Below, in pieces: positions 34,006 through 43,386 of a stretch of DNA of 64,000 nucleotides (positions are counted from its first letter, which is position 1; the number at the start of each line of letters is the position of its first letter). The position numbers and the translations under genes are program-made. The DNA lies in NCBI GenBank assembly GCA_945860275.1, contig CAMAPN010000003.1, positions 30,703 to 94,702 of the forward strand, written 5' to 3'. The notes under the pieces were generated by a model, which was not told the origin of the DNA, made no database searches, and saw only the letters and a list, made by a program, of their open reading frames with translations. The stretch is from Bifidobacterium breve. GTDB taxonomy: Bacteria > Actinomycetota > Actinomycetes > Nanopelagicales > Nanopelagicaceae.

Positions 34006-36111
34006 CTAGTGGGAGATGGAGAAGCGTTTGAGCGCTGCCGGGGCCCACCAGTTAGCCTTGCCGAACAAGCGCATCAGGGCAGGAACCAGGAGTGCGCGAA
34101 CGACAGTTGCATCAAGCACGATTGCAAATGCGACGCCAAGCCCAAGAATCTTGATGGATGTGACTCCGCTGAGCACAAATGCGGCGAAGACTACAGAGAG
34201 AATCATCGCTGCGGCGGTGACGATTCGTGCCGATTTCTGCAGACCATACGCAACAGCTTCCGTGTTATCTCCTCGACGGTCGTACTCTTCTTTGATTCTT
34301 GAAAGTAAGAAGACTTCATAATCCATTGACAGGCCGAAAGTAGTAAGCAACATTAAGATGATCATTCCGGTATCGACTGTTCCGGTTATCGTGAAATCAC
34401 CGAAGAACTTTGCAAGATTGCCTTCGATGAAAATCCACGTGATGACTCCGAGCGTTGCGCTCAAGGAGAGCACATTGAGCAGGATTGCCTTAATGGGCAG
34501 AATGATGGAACCAGTGAACGCAAAGAGCAGAATTAACACGCTCACGAAGACCCAACCCAACGCCCACGGAAGCGCCCGTGCGATTCCATTTTGGGTGTCG
34601 GTGTAGTCGGCAGCAACGCCACCGATGAGTAAGCCTTTTGGCGCAGCTATCTCACGAATTTGCGTGATTAAAGTCTGGGCATCGGAGGTACGAGGACTCA
34701 TTTTATGAATCGCTTGAAACTTTATGATCCCATTTGCTGATGTATTTGCCGTTACCTCGATGATTCCTGGTACTGCTTTCACCTTGCTCTTATAGGCTTC
34801 TATTTCTTGAACTGATAAAGATTTCTCGCCATTGATAAATAGGAATTCGACAGGCGTTGCTTCTCGGCCGGGAAAACGTTCGTCAATTAACTTCGAGGTC
34901 ATCGCAACTGGATGCGTCTTGGGTAGCACTGTCACATCGGTCTGTCCGAAGGCAATATTTCGAATCGGTGCAGCGAGTATTCCCAAGATGATGAGCGTGA
35001 GAATGGTGATAGTAAGTGGTTTGCGCATCACAAAACGCGCCAGGTCAGCCCAGCGACCATCCTCTTTAGGCGTGATCGAGGATTTTCTGATGGCAAAAGA
35101 GTCAATTCGCTTTCCAAGTAGCGCCAAGGTCGCCGGCAATGGAATGAGTGCTCCAATAACCGCAAGCGCTACAACTGCGATGCCTGCATAGCCAAATGAC
35201 TTGAGGAAGTTAAGCGGGAAGAGCAGAAGCGACGCGAGCGTCACCAAGACAGTAAGGCCAGAGAAGAAAACCGTACGACCGGCTGTAGCGACCGTTCTGA
35301 TCACGGCATCGTGAATGCTTTTTCCTTGGTGGAATTCCTCCCGAAAACGATTGACGATGAGGAGCGAATAATCAATCCCGAGCCCTAGACCAAGTCCGGT
35401 GATCAGGTTCATCGCGTAAATACTCACATCAGTGATGAGCGTTAGAAGATAGATGATGAAAAATGAGCCCAAGATTGCGCTAATACCTACTACTAGTGGC
35501 ATGCCAGATGCAATTAAACCGCCAAAAACGAAGAGCAAGAGTAAGAACGTCAAAGGTATTGCAATCGCCTCAGATTTCTTGAGGTCTTCGCTAATCTTGG
35601 TGTTGATAGCGTCGCCAACTGCGCCAGTTCCAGTGTAATAAATTGATAGACCTTTATATTCACTACCAATTCGATCCTCGACCAACTTTGCAACGTTACT
35701 AAGTCCGTCGAATGACTCATCATTGCTGTAGACGAAGAGATATCCAGCTTTTCTATCAGCGCTTAACAATTGGGGTGCACCAGTCGACCAATACGAAACC
35801 AAGTTAGTCACACCTGTAACTGCAGAGATTTCGTTCGCGATAGAAGTTACGCTTTCTCTGACTGTTGGATCATCTGCTGTGGTATTCGGTGAATCAATCA
35901 CAAGGAGCACCGCAGGATCTTTTACCTTAAAGTCAGTTTTGAGATATTCAAATGCGCGCGATGATTCACTCTTCGGGTCGTTATACCCACCGCCATCTAA
36001 TTTTCCGAATGCCTGAAACCCAACCGCACCTGCTGTAATCAGGGTGAGTAGCGATATTACGAGGACGATTTTGCTTCGTCGTGCCACAAGGCGGCCGAGC
36101 TTTTCGAACAT
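34006..36111 (-). CDS. MMPL/RND family transporter
   Basis: Twelve-TM architecture, GLGLGIDYSLLIVNRFREE, FGLSMDYEVFLLSRIKEEYDR. Confidence 0.94.
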   Translation of the reverse strand: MFEKLGRLVARRSKIVLVISLLTLITAGAVGFQAFGKLDGGGYNDPKSESSRAFEYLKTDFKVKDPAVLLVIDSPNTTADDPTVRESVTSIANEISAVTGVTNLVSYWSTGAPQLLSADRKAGYLFVYSNDESFDGLSNVAKLVEDRIGSEYKGLSIYYTGTGAVGDAINTKISEDLKKSEAIAIPLTFLLLLFVFGGLIASGMPLVVGISAILGSFFIIYLLTLITDVSIYAMNLITGLGLGLGIDYSLLIVNRFREEFHQGKSIHDAVIRTVATAGRTVFFSGLTVLVTLASLLLFPLNFLKSFGYAGIAVVALAVIGALIPLPATLALLGKRIDSFAIRKSSITPKEDGRWADLARFVMRKPLTITILTLIILGILAAPIRNIAFGQTDVTVLPKTHPVAMTSKLIDERFPGREATPVEFLFINGEKSLSVQEIEAYKSKVKAVPGIIEVTANTSANGIIKFQAIHKMSPRTSDAQTLITQIREIAAPKGLLIGGVAADYTDTQNGIARALPWALGWVFVSVLILLFAFTGSIILPIKAILLNVLSLSATLGVITWIFIEGNLAKFFGDFTITGTVDTGMIILMLLTTFGLSMDYEVFLLSRIKEEYDRRGDNTEAVAYGLQKSARIVTAAAMILSVVFAAFVLSGVTSIKILGLGVAFAIVLDATVVRALLVPALMRLFGKANWWAPAALKRFSISH

Positions 36112-36129
36112 GGCAATCCATTCTTCTAG

Positions 36130-36174
36130 TTGACGAGATAGGTGGTTTCGAAGATAATGTAAACAATGTTAACA
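36130..36174 (+). promoter_or_regulatory. tetR promoter with overlapping operator; predicted leaderless start
   Basis: TTGACG (36130-36135), 17-nt spacer, GATAAT (36153-36158), ATG at 36166; near-palindrome TGTAAACAATGTTAACA (36158-36174) centred on the start codon. Confidence 0.7.
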
Positions 36175-36783
36175 CCCAAGCGCAAAGGCTCTGATTATCA
36201 CCATGGCGATCTAAAGAGCGCCGCAGTCCTTGCTGCTCGTAATCTCATCGAGAGTGGCGGGCAGCAAGCGCTCGGTATCCGCCGGGTCGCAGAGAAGTTG
36301 GGCGTAACAGCCCCAGCGTTATATCGTCACTTCACCTCTCTAGATGAGTTGCTTTATGAAGTCTCGTGTGACGTTCGAGCAGAACTAGGGGAGTTAATGG
36401 TGACTCGACGCAGCGAAGTTCATCCAAGCAGGGACAAGCGAAAATATGAAATAGATAAATTTCGCGCGATTGGGGATGCCTATGTCGATTACGCGCAGAA
36501 GTTTCCGAAGCTCTTTGAGATTGCTTTCATTCAGCATGGTGAAGAGAAGGTTGGGGAATATAGTGAATTGGCATGGAACATTCTGAATGAGAGCGTCGAG
36601 AATTTCGTTACCCTGGGAATTACACCGAAAAGTAAGCGTGCAACTGCACCATTAGTAGCGTGGAGCGCAGTTCATGGCCTTGCTACCCTGGTCGCGAATC
36701 AATCGATAGCCTCCTCAGATGTCCCTTTTTTCCGAGAGAGTGTGATGGCTGGCATTGAAGACTCATTATTGAAGAAGAATTGA
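36166..36783 (+). CDS. TetR/AcrR family regulator, divergent to MMPL
   Basis: HHGDLKSAAVLAARNLIESGGQQALGIRRVAEKLGVTAPALYRHFTSLDELLYEV HTH. Confidence 0.93.
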   Translation: MLTPKRKGSDYHHGDLKSAAVLAARNLIESGGQQALGIRRVAEKLGVTAPALYRHFTSLDELLYEVSCDVRAELGELMVTRRSEVHPSRDKRKYEIDKFRAIGDAYVDYAQKFPKLFEIAFIQHGEEKVGEYSELAWNILNESVENFVTLGITPKSKRATAPLVAWSAVHGLATLVANQSIASSDVPFFRESVMAGIEDSLLKKN

Positions 36784-36835
36784 TCTTTGGCGTGCGAGCG
36801 CATGTACCGTGCGCGTCCAGATGTAAAGTAGTGAG

Positions 36836-36952
36836 ATGAGCGATTCATCTGTAGGTCCTGAAGAATCTGAGAGCCAGATAGATCAAGAAGAGAGCCAAAA
36901 AGGTTCCGATCGCGATGCGGAAATTCTTCGCGAAAAACCTCCGCATCACTAA
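36836..36952 (+). CDS. Unlisted 38-aa acidic small protein MSDSSVGPEESESQIDQEESQKGSDRDAEILREKPPHH
   Basis: TAAAGT-N6-ATG leaderless-type promoter; codon usage like the neighbouring genes. Confidence 0.5.
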   Translation: MSDSSVGPEESESQIDQEESQKGSDRDAEILREKPPHH

Positions 36953-37117
36953 ATGTTTAGTGAACTCTCGAGCCGAAATCGCATAGGTAATCAAAGCTCC
37001 AATTGATTGCAAAATTAAATGGCGATCAGCAGGAGTGGTGATTCGAAGAAATGCTCGTTCAATATTTTTTGTCGGCATTGCGCCAGGCTCCCATAATGTG
37101 GGAGTACCGAAGCAGAG

Positions 37118-37351
37118 CTAATCCTTAGCTGTGGAAGAGGGCGCACTGCTATCAGATCCGCCGCTTGAGCCACCTTTACGTGAGTCGGTTCGATAGAAGC
37201 CAGACCCTTTGAAGTGAACGCCAACGGGGGCAAATACTTTCCGCGCAGCGGCAGCGCATGTGGGGCATGGTTGATCTGAGGAATCGGTGAAGGAACGGCT
37301 TGCTTCGAAATCTAATTCGCAGCTATCGCAGTAGTACTGATAGGTCGGCAC
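37118..37351 (-). CDS. FmdB-type zinc ribbon protein
   Basis: MPTYQYYCDSCELDFEA...CPTCAAAARKVFAPVGVHFKGSGFYRTD; GTG start with GGAAGGGG RBS. Confidence 0.93.
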   Translation of the reverse strand: MPTYQYYCDSCELDFEASRSFTDSSDQPCPTCAAAARKVFAPVGVHFKGSGFYRTDSRKGGSSGGSDSSAPSSTAKD

Positions 37352-37463
37352 TTGGCGCCCCTTCCGTTAAATCATCGAGAATCTCTCACAATCTGCAACC
37401 CACTTAGTTTAGAACCGTGGGACGATAGGGTCTAATCGAAGAAGAACTGGGGGAGGTGTACCC

Positions 37464-38057
37464 ATGAGGCGAGTGCAAACCATGAAAATTCCGCGCGTTA
37501 GCGTGGCGATACTTCTTGTGGTGTTGGGCGTACTTACCTCCAGTCCCGCTCAAGCGCTGGAGTTGGTTGGCGCTGACCCCGCTGCAAACTCGACCATCAA
37601 AAGCGCGCCAGGTGCGATTACTTTGACGCTCTCTAGTGAAATCATCGAGACTGGAAGCTCAATGAGCGTTCGCGCTCCAAGTGGCAGCGCAGTTGATGAT
37701 GGCTCACTTTTAATTGATGGAGTGCAGGCCCTAATAGGACTTGCGAAGTTAACTGAAAGTGGCCGTTACACCGTTGATTATCAGTTCATGAGCACCGATG
37801 GCGAACTTCTTTCAGGGTCATACACTTTTACATTTGATGCACCAGCGGTGGTAACAACACCTACTATTAACCCAACGCAATCGCCAATCCCAAATGAGAG
37901 CGAAGAGAGCGAAGAGAGTCAGGCAGAAGCAACTGGCAAAAGTTCACTAGCCACTGACATCTTTATGATTTCGCTTCTTGTTATCTCCTTATTAGTTTTA
38001 ATCTTCATTGCGCGATCTCTACGGAATACAAAACCAAAAAGACGTAAGAAGAAATGA
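37464..38057 (+). CDS. CopC-domain secreted/membrane-anchored protein
   Basis: Signal peptide, DPAANSTIKSAPGAITLTLS, STDGELLSGSYTFTF, C-terminal TM and basic tail. Confidence 0.88.
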   Translation: MRRVQTMKIPRVSVAILLVVLGVLTSSPAQALELVGADPAANSTIKSAPGAITLTLSSEIIETGSSMSVRAPSGSAVDDGSLLIDGVQALIGLAKLTESGRYTVDYQFMSTDGELLSGSYTFTFDAPAVVTTPTINPTQSPIPNESEESEESQAEATGKSSLATDIFMISLLVISLLVLIFIARSLRNTKPKRRKKK

Positions 38058-39880
38058 TCTCCCTTTTTAAGTTTCTCTCACTTGCAAGCGCCTTTTCTTT
38101 AGTCGGAATCTTCCTCGCTCTGGCTTTTCTGTTAGATGAAATCGAAGGTTATTTTCAAGGCTCGGGGACCAAGTTAAAGCGATTACTGCCACCAATTGCT
38201 GCACTATGGTCGATCTCAACTATCGGCACCTTCCTAGCTGACCTCGCTGAGATTGTCGATCGACCAATTCTGGAAGTCTTCAGTGGCAATCTCATCAGAT
38301 CTTTCGCGTTACAAGTTATTTTAGGAAAAGTTCTTCTCATCAACATCATCGCAGCGCTCATAGTTCTGTTTTGTGTTCCGTTCATCAAACGCACTGGTGG
38401 AGCTGTTGCGCTGCTACTGATCACGTTGATTGGCTTGCTCGCACCATATCTTGAAAATCACAACGCTTCTTCAGGCCACCACATGCTTGCGGTAGGACTA
38501 GTTATCGTGCACGTGCTTGCATTGTCGTTCTGGATTGGCGGTCTCATAGCGCTGACGCTGATGAGCGCAAGCGCTCGAAAGCTAGCCCACGGACGTTTTC
38601 ACCACATTGCGCTCTGGTCGCTTGCCACCGTCGCCCTCACTGGCATTGTCAATGGTTGGGTTCGACTTGGATCATTAAGTCAGATTGGCAGCAACTACGG
38701 ATTACTACTTCTGGGAAAATCTCTTTTACTAGGGCTGATATTTACTATTGCCTTCAAGGGGTACAAGAGAAATCTAGAGAGCGTTAATGAGCAATCGCTA
38801 GTTCGCCAGCTCACAATAGAGGGTCTTCTCTTCGCGCTAACGATGGCTATGGCGATAATTCTCGGGAGGACATCGCCACCGGAATTGAAGAACAGCGCTG
38901 CGCTTGACCCAATCTTGGGTTCAGTAATGCCGCAGCCGCCCACACTCTCGAGACTTCTACTCGGCTATGAGCCGAATGGGCTCTTCTTAGCGTTTCTCGT
39001 TCTCCTTGTGGCGCTCTATATAAAGGGTGTAGTTGTTCTAACTCGCCGCGGAGATAAATGGCCAATTAACCGAACAATATTCTTTGCGCTAGGAATAAGC
39101 GTTGCAGATTTCGCCGTGAATGGTGGCTTGGGTGTCTATTCCCATGTTGCTTTCTCATTCCATATGGTTGCACATATGGCGCTTGCAACTTTAGCGCCAA
39201 TAGGAATTGTCTTAGGTGCGCCGATCACCCTCGCGCTACGCACGCTCCCAATCGGTCGAACTTCTCAAGAGAGAGGTGTGCGTGGCTTCGCGCTCGCTTT
39301 ACTTCACTCTCGATATTCCCGGTTCTTAACCAATCCGATTGTTGCCATGTTAATTTTTGATGTATCGATGTTCGCGCTGTATTTCACAGACCTGTTCCAA
39401 TGGTTGATGAGTTACCACTTTGGACATTTCTTTATGGAGATGCATTTCTTTATCGCAGGATTTCTCTTCTTCGCCGCGCTCATTGGAATCGATCCGGTCC
39501 CGAACAAATTCCCATTTGTTGCTCGCATTGTGGTGATACTCGCTGCGATGAGCATCCATGCGTTTTTCTCCATTTCGCTAATGTCATCGAGCGTTCTTGT
39601 GGATGGCGGATACTTCGCTGGACTTGATCGACCGTGGTGGCCAGATCTATTGGGTGATCAGAAGACTGGCGCAGCTTTTGGTTGGGCGTTTGGAGAGGTC
39701 CCAATTCTCTTGGCCCTTGCGGCGACGTTCGTGCAATGGGTGCGCTCGGATTCTCATGAAGCAGCGCGTCTGGAACGTAGTTCCGAGCGAGCCCGAGCAG
39801 CAGGAGTTCCCGATGAGGTCGATCGCTACAACGAATATCTCAAATCACTAGAACAGCGAGACCAGCGAGACCAGCGCTAG
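38054..39880 (+). CDS. Fused CopD domain / CtaG-type cytochrome c oxidase assembly protein
   Basis: HVLALSFWIGGL (CopD) followed by a CtaG region (FHMVAHMALATLAPIGIVLGAPITLALR...HFFMEMHFFIAGFLFF). Confidence 0.88.
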   Translation: MISLFKFLSLASAFSLVGIFLALAFLLDEIEGYFQGSGTKLKRLLPPIAALWSISTIGTFLADLAEIVDRPILEVFSGNLIRSFALQVILGKVLLINIIAALIVLFCVPFIKRTGGAVALLLITLIGLLAPYLENHNASSGHHMLAVGLVIVHVLALSFWIGGLIALTLMSASARKLAHGRFHHIALWSLATVALTGIVNGWVRLGSLSQIGSNYGLLLLGKSLLLGLIFTIAFKGYKRNLESVNEQSLVRQLTIEGLLFALTMAMAIILGRTSPPELKNSAALDPILGSVMPQPPTLSRLLLGYEPNGLFLAFLVLLVALYIKGVVVLTRRGDKWPINRTIFFALGISVADFAVNGGLGVYSHVAFSFHMVAHMALATLAPIGIVLGAPITLALRTLPIGRTSQERGVRGFALALLHSRYSRFLTNPIVAMLIFDVSMFALYFTDLFQWLMSYHFGHFFMEMHFFIAGFLFFAALIGIDPVPNKFPFVARIVVILAAMSIHAFFSISLMSSSVLVDGGYFAGLDRPWWPDLLGDQKTGAAFGWAFGEVPILLALAATFVQWVRSDSHEAARLERSSERARAAGVPDEVDRYNEYLKSLEQRDQRDQR

Positions 39881-39912
39881 CAAACTCGGCCAACTTCTGC
39901 CTTAATTAGGGG

Positions 39913-41055
39913 ATGGAACCGCTCTTTTTGTTACCACCTGAGTATCAAGCGCTCCGTGAATCCGTTCGCGCGCTCGCCGAATCAAAAATCGCGCCCGCAG
40001 CGCGAGAGGTGGATGAGCAAGCCCGTTTCCCGCAGGAGGCTGCTCTTGCATTACAAAACGCAGGACTTGCAGCAGCGCACGTTCCTGAGGAATTCGGTGG
40101 CCAGGGAGCAGATGCCCTTGGCGTAGTAATCATCATCGAAGAGGTCGCTCGAGTATGCGGTTCGTCTTCATTGATTCCCGCGGTCAATAAATTGGGCTCC
40201 TTGCCACTAATACTTGCCGGCACCGCCGAGCAGAAGCAACGTTGGCTCACCCCTCTCGCCCAGGGAAAAGGTTTCTCGTACTGTCTTTCTGAATCAGAAG
40301 CAGGCTCAGATGCCGCTGCAATGCGAACGAAAGCAGTCAAAAAAGATGGCGGTTGGGTGCTCAGCGGTAGCAAGAAGTGGATTTCGAACGCTGGTGAATC
40401 TGAGTTCTACACCGTGCTCGCAAGCACAGATAGCTCTAAGGGTTCGAAAGGAATTTCGGCATTCGTAGTCGAAAAAAGTGATCCTGGGGTTTCATTTGGG
40501 GCGCATGAGAAGAAGATGGGTTTCCGCGGTTCACCAACTCGAGAGGTGTACTTTGATGACGTACACCTGAGCGCCGATCGAATGCTCGGTGCTGAAGGAA
40601 CTGGATTCGCTCTTGCGATGAAGACTCTGGATCACACCCGAATCACAATTGCAGCTCAAGCGCTTGGAATTGCGCAAGGAGCATTCGAAGTGGCGATGAA
40701 CTATTCGCATCAACGAAAGCAATTCGGAAAAGAAATCTTTGATTTTCAGGCGATTCAGTTCATGCTCGCGGATATGGCGATGAAAATCGAAGCAGCGCGA
40801 CAATTAACTTACGCCGCTGCAGTAAAGAGTGAGAATTCCGAAGCAGACTTGACCTTTTTCTCAGCCGCAAGCAAGTGTTATGCGACAGATGTCGCGATGG
40901 AAGTTACGACTAATGCGGTACAAGTTCTCGGTGGATATGGATATGTTTCTGATTATCCGGTCGAGCGAATGATGCGTGATGCAAAGCTCACTCAGATTTA
41001 CGAAGGCACCAATCAGGTGCAACGAATTGTGATGGCGCGTAACCTTCCGCAATAA
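39913..41055 (+). CDS. Acyl-CoA dehydrogenase
   Basis: CLSESEAGSDAAAMRTKA, QVLGGYGYVSDYPVERMMRDAKLTQIYEGTNQVQRIVMAR. Confidence 0.95.
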   Translation: MEPLFLLPPEYQALRESVRALAESKIAPAAREVDEQARFPQEAALALQNAGLAAAHVPEEFGGQGADALGVVIIIEEVARVCGSSSLIPAVNKLGSLPLILAGTAEQKQRWLTPLAQGKGFSYCLSESEAGSDAAAMRTKAVKKDGGWVLSGSKKWISNAGESEFYTVLASTDSSKGSKGISAFVVEKSDPGVSFGAHEKKMGFRGSPTREVYFDDVHLSADRMLGAEGTGFALAMKTLDHTRITIAAQALGIAQGAFEVAMNYSHQRKQFGKEIFDFQAIQFMLADMAMKIEAARQLTYAAAVKSENSEADLTFFSAASKCYATDVAMEVTTNAVQVLGGYGYVSDYPVERMMRDAKLTQIYEGTNQVQRIVMARNLPQ

Positions 41056-41062
41056 ATCTGCT

Positions 41063-41566
41063 CTATATAAATCGGGTAATCCCTCGTTCAGTAGCGACCG
41101 CATCGACTCGTACATCGTGCGCTTCTTCTGGTAAATCGTCCTGCGTAAAACAGATGCTATCTATCAGGGCAACCTTCCACCCCGGAAGTTGCGGCAGCGA
41201 TCGGTCGAACGAACCACCACCCTGCCCAAGACGAACCCCACGTGAATCAATTGCAAGCGCCGGCACAATCACCATATCTATTGCAGCGAGGTCAGATGCG
41301 CTCACTTCAGCTCCATCACGGAGCCAGGTGAGTGATTTATCAGGATTCATCCGGGGAAGAAGAAGCTCTTTACCGAGTGCGCGTAATGCATCATGGAGCA
41401 CGAAAGTATCGGGTTCATCTCCGTATGACTGAAAGGATGCAATCATCTGCGCAGTTGCCAGTTCAGGTGCGCGAAGGAGCTGTTGGCCTGGGGCAGTTCG
41501 ATCGAGTGACTGTACTTTCATCCGAAGTTCACGAAAGCGCCCACGCGCCTCTTTCTTAGTCTCCAT
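41063..41566 (-). CDS. 5-formyltetrahydrofolate cyclo-ligase
   Basis: VPALAIDSRGVRLGQGGGSFDRSL; start at METKKEARGR (41566), since the longer ORF runs through galU. Confidence 0.9.
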   Translation of the reverse strand: METKKEARGRFRELRMKVQSLDRTAPGQQLLRAPELATAQMIASFQSYGDEPDTFVLHDALRALGKELLLPRMNPDKSLTWLRDGAEVSASDLAAIDMVIVPALAIDSRGVRLGQGGGSFDRSLPQLPGWKVALIDSICFTQDDLPEEAHDVRVDAVATERGITRFI

Positions 41567-41591
41567 GCGAGCAGCGTAAGGTGTAACCACT
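41567..41591. promoter_or_regulatory. 25-bp bidirectional promoter between galU and 5-FCL, overlapping -10 boxes
   Basis: Minus TACGCT (41578-41573)-N6-ATG; plus TAAGGT (41577-41582)-N9-ATG. Confidence 0.6.
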
Positions 41592-42485
41592 ATGAACAAG
41601 CAAGCCGGTATCAAACACGCGGTCATTCCTGCCGCCGGACTTGGCACTCGTTTCCTCCCTGCGACCAAAGCAATCCCGAAAGAGATGCTTCCGGTCGTCG
41701 ATAAACCTGCGATTCAGTATGTTGTCGAAGAGGCCTACTTGGCAGGCTTTACCGACGTACTGTTAATTACCGGGCATAACAAGGGAGCTCTTGTTGATCA
41801 TTTCGCACAAGCTCCCGAATTGGAACAGACTCTGCATGCACGAGGTGATGCAGAACGATTAACCGCATTGAGACACCTCAACACGCTCCCTCCGCTGCAC
41901 ACAGTTAGGCAAGAGAGCGCACGCGGTCTAGGTGATGCCGTTCTAAGCGCGGCTGAGCATGTTGGTGATTCACCATTTGCGGTCCTACTTGGTGATGACC
42001 TCATCGAACCCAGTGATCTGCTGTGGCAGAAGATGCTTGATGTGCATGCGCGTTATGGTGGCTCGGTCCTGGCTTTGATGGAAGTTTCCGATGACGATGT
42101 TTCAAAGTATGGAATTGCAGCCATTTCAGGAACTGACCCTGCTCGAGTGCTCGATTTGGTAGAGAAACCATCAAAAGCGGAGGCACCAAGCAACTACGCA
42201 ATCATCGGTCGATACATTTTATCTCCAGCTATTTTCTCCGTTCTTCGCCATACTTCCGCAGGTAAAGGTGGCGAAGTTCAACTCACTGATGCGATAGCTG
42301 CGCTCGCTCGTGACGAACAAATCGGCGGGCCGGTCCATGCGGTGGTCGTTAATGTCCGTCGCTTTGATACTGGGGATCGATTGAGTTACCTCAAGACAGT
42401 TGTGGAGTTTGCGACTCGTCGTGAAGACCTAGGTCCCGATTTTGCGAAATGGTTGAAAGGATACGTGCGAGAACTCAATGATTAG
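41592..42485 (+). CDS. galU: UTP-glucose-1-phosphate uridylyltransferase
   Basis: VIPAAGLGTRFLPATKAIPKEMLPVVDKPAIQYVVEEA. Confidence 0.97.
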   Translation: MNKQAGIKHAVIPAAGLGTRFLPATKAIPKEMLPVVDKPAIQYVVEEAYLAGFTDVLLITGHNKGALVDHFAQAPELEQTLHARGDAERLTALRHLNTLPPLHTVRQESARGLGDAVLSAAEHVGDSPFAVLLGDDLIEPSDLLWQKMLDVHARYGGSVLALMEVSDDDVSKYGIAAISGTDPARVLDLVEKPSKAEAPSNYAIIGRYILSPAIFSVLRHTSAGKGGEVQLTDAIAALARDEQIGGPVHAVVVNVRRFDTGDRLSYLKTVVEFATRREDLGPDFAKWLKGYVRELND

Positions 42486-43368
42486 CGTTGACACATATTT
42501 ACAAGAGGTACTCGCCATCGCGCACCCATTAGCGCCACTTGATATGCCGTTATTAGATGCGCATAACGCGACGCTATCGAGTGATGTGTATGCAGGGGAT
42601 CGATTAGTGCTGCGCGCAGGACGAAGGATTCGCTCCACACATATTGGACTTGCCGCTTCGATCGGCTTGGATCATCTACCCACTCGCCCACACCCACGAG
42701 TAGTTGTCATTTCTGCTGGTGAAGATCTCACCGAACCAGGTCATACGATTGATGAGCGCCACTCGTACGAAGCGAACTCTTGGTTGTTAACGACTGCTGT
42801 TCGTGAGGCTGAAGCGATTGGTTACCGAGTCCACACGATTCCGGATACGACAGAAGAGCTCAAGGACCTCATTGAAGATCAGTTGGTGCGGGCAGATTTA
42901 GTCGTCATCTCAAGTGGACCACGCTCGGTTGCGATGATGCGAGAATCGCTGAGCGCGCTAGGTGAGATGCATGAGCGAGAGGTGGCTATGGAGCCCAGTG
43001 GGCATCATAGTTATGGGCTAATTGGGCCGGATCGAACTCCGGTTATCACATTGCCTTCAGATTCGAGGGGCGCATACATTGCTTTTGAATTATTTGTGCG
43101 TCCGATGATTCGACAGATGTTAGGAAGAAAGAGCCTGACACATCGAACGCTAAGCGCAACGTTAGTAGGAGAGATTTCTGGATCGAAAGAGGTGCGATCC
43201 TTTCATGAAGCGATCATTAGCCACGAAAACGAAGTCTTGCGCGCACAGCCGGTGCTTGCGAATGAACGTGGCGAGGCAAACGGTCTCGTAGTTATTGATG
43301 AACAACATTCAGCATTGAGTAGTGGTAGTGAAGTTTCGGTAATTCTCTTTGATAGACAGTCTGAATAA
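42478..43368 (+). CDS. glp: Gephyrin/MoeA-like protein Glp, shortened and motif-degenerate
   Basis: MoeA-like N-term (PLLDAHNATLSSDV), PRVVVISAGEDL, EDQLVRADLVVISSG, FELFVRPMIRQMLG; between galU and rimJ. Confidence 0.85.
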   Translation: MISVDTYLQEVLAIAHPLAPLDMPLLDAHNATLSSDVYAGDRLVLRAGRRIRSTHIGLAASIGLDHLPTRPHPRVVVISAGEDLTEPGHTIDERHSYEANSWLLTTAVREAEAIGYRVHTIPDTTEELKDLIEDQLVRADLVVISSGPRSVAMMRESLSALGEMHEREVAMEPSGHHSYGLIGPDRTPVITLPSDSRGAYIAFELFVRPMIRQMLGRKSLTHRTLSATLVGEISGSKEVRSFHEAIISHENEVLRAQPVLANERGEANGLVVIDEQHSALSSGSEVSVILFDRQSE

Positions 43369-43386
43369 TCTGAGGAGCCTGATTGC

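Noticed and set aside
36845-37078. Minus-strand 77-aa hydrophobic ORF
   Set aside because: Its C-terminal half is antisense to the better supported 38-aa ORF; the TM-like tail is probably a complement artefact, though the N-terminal half and a GGGAG element keep it possible.
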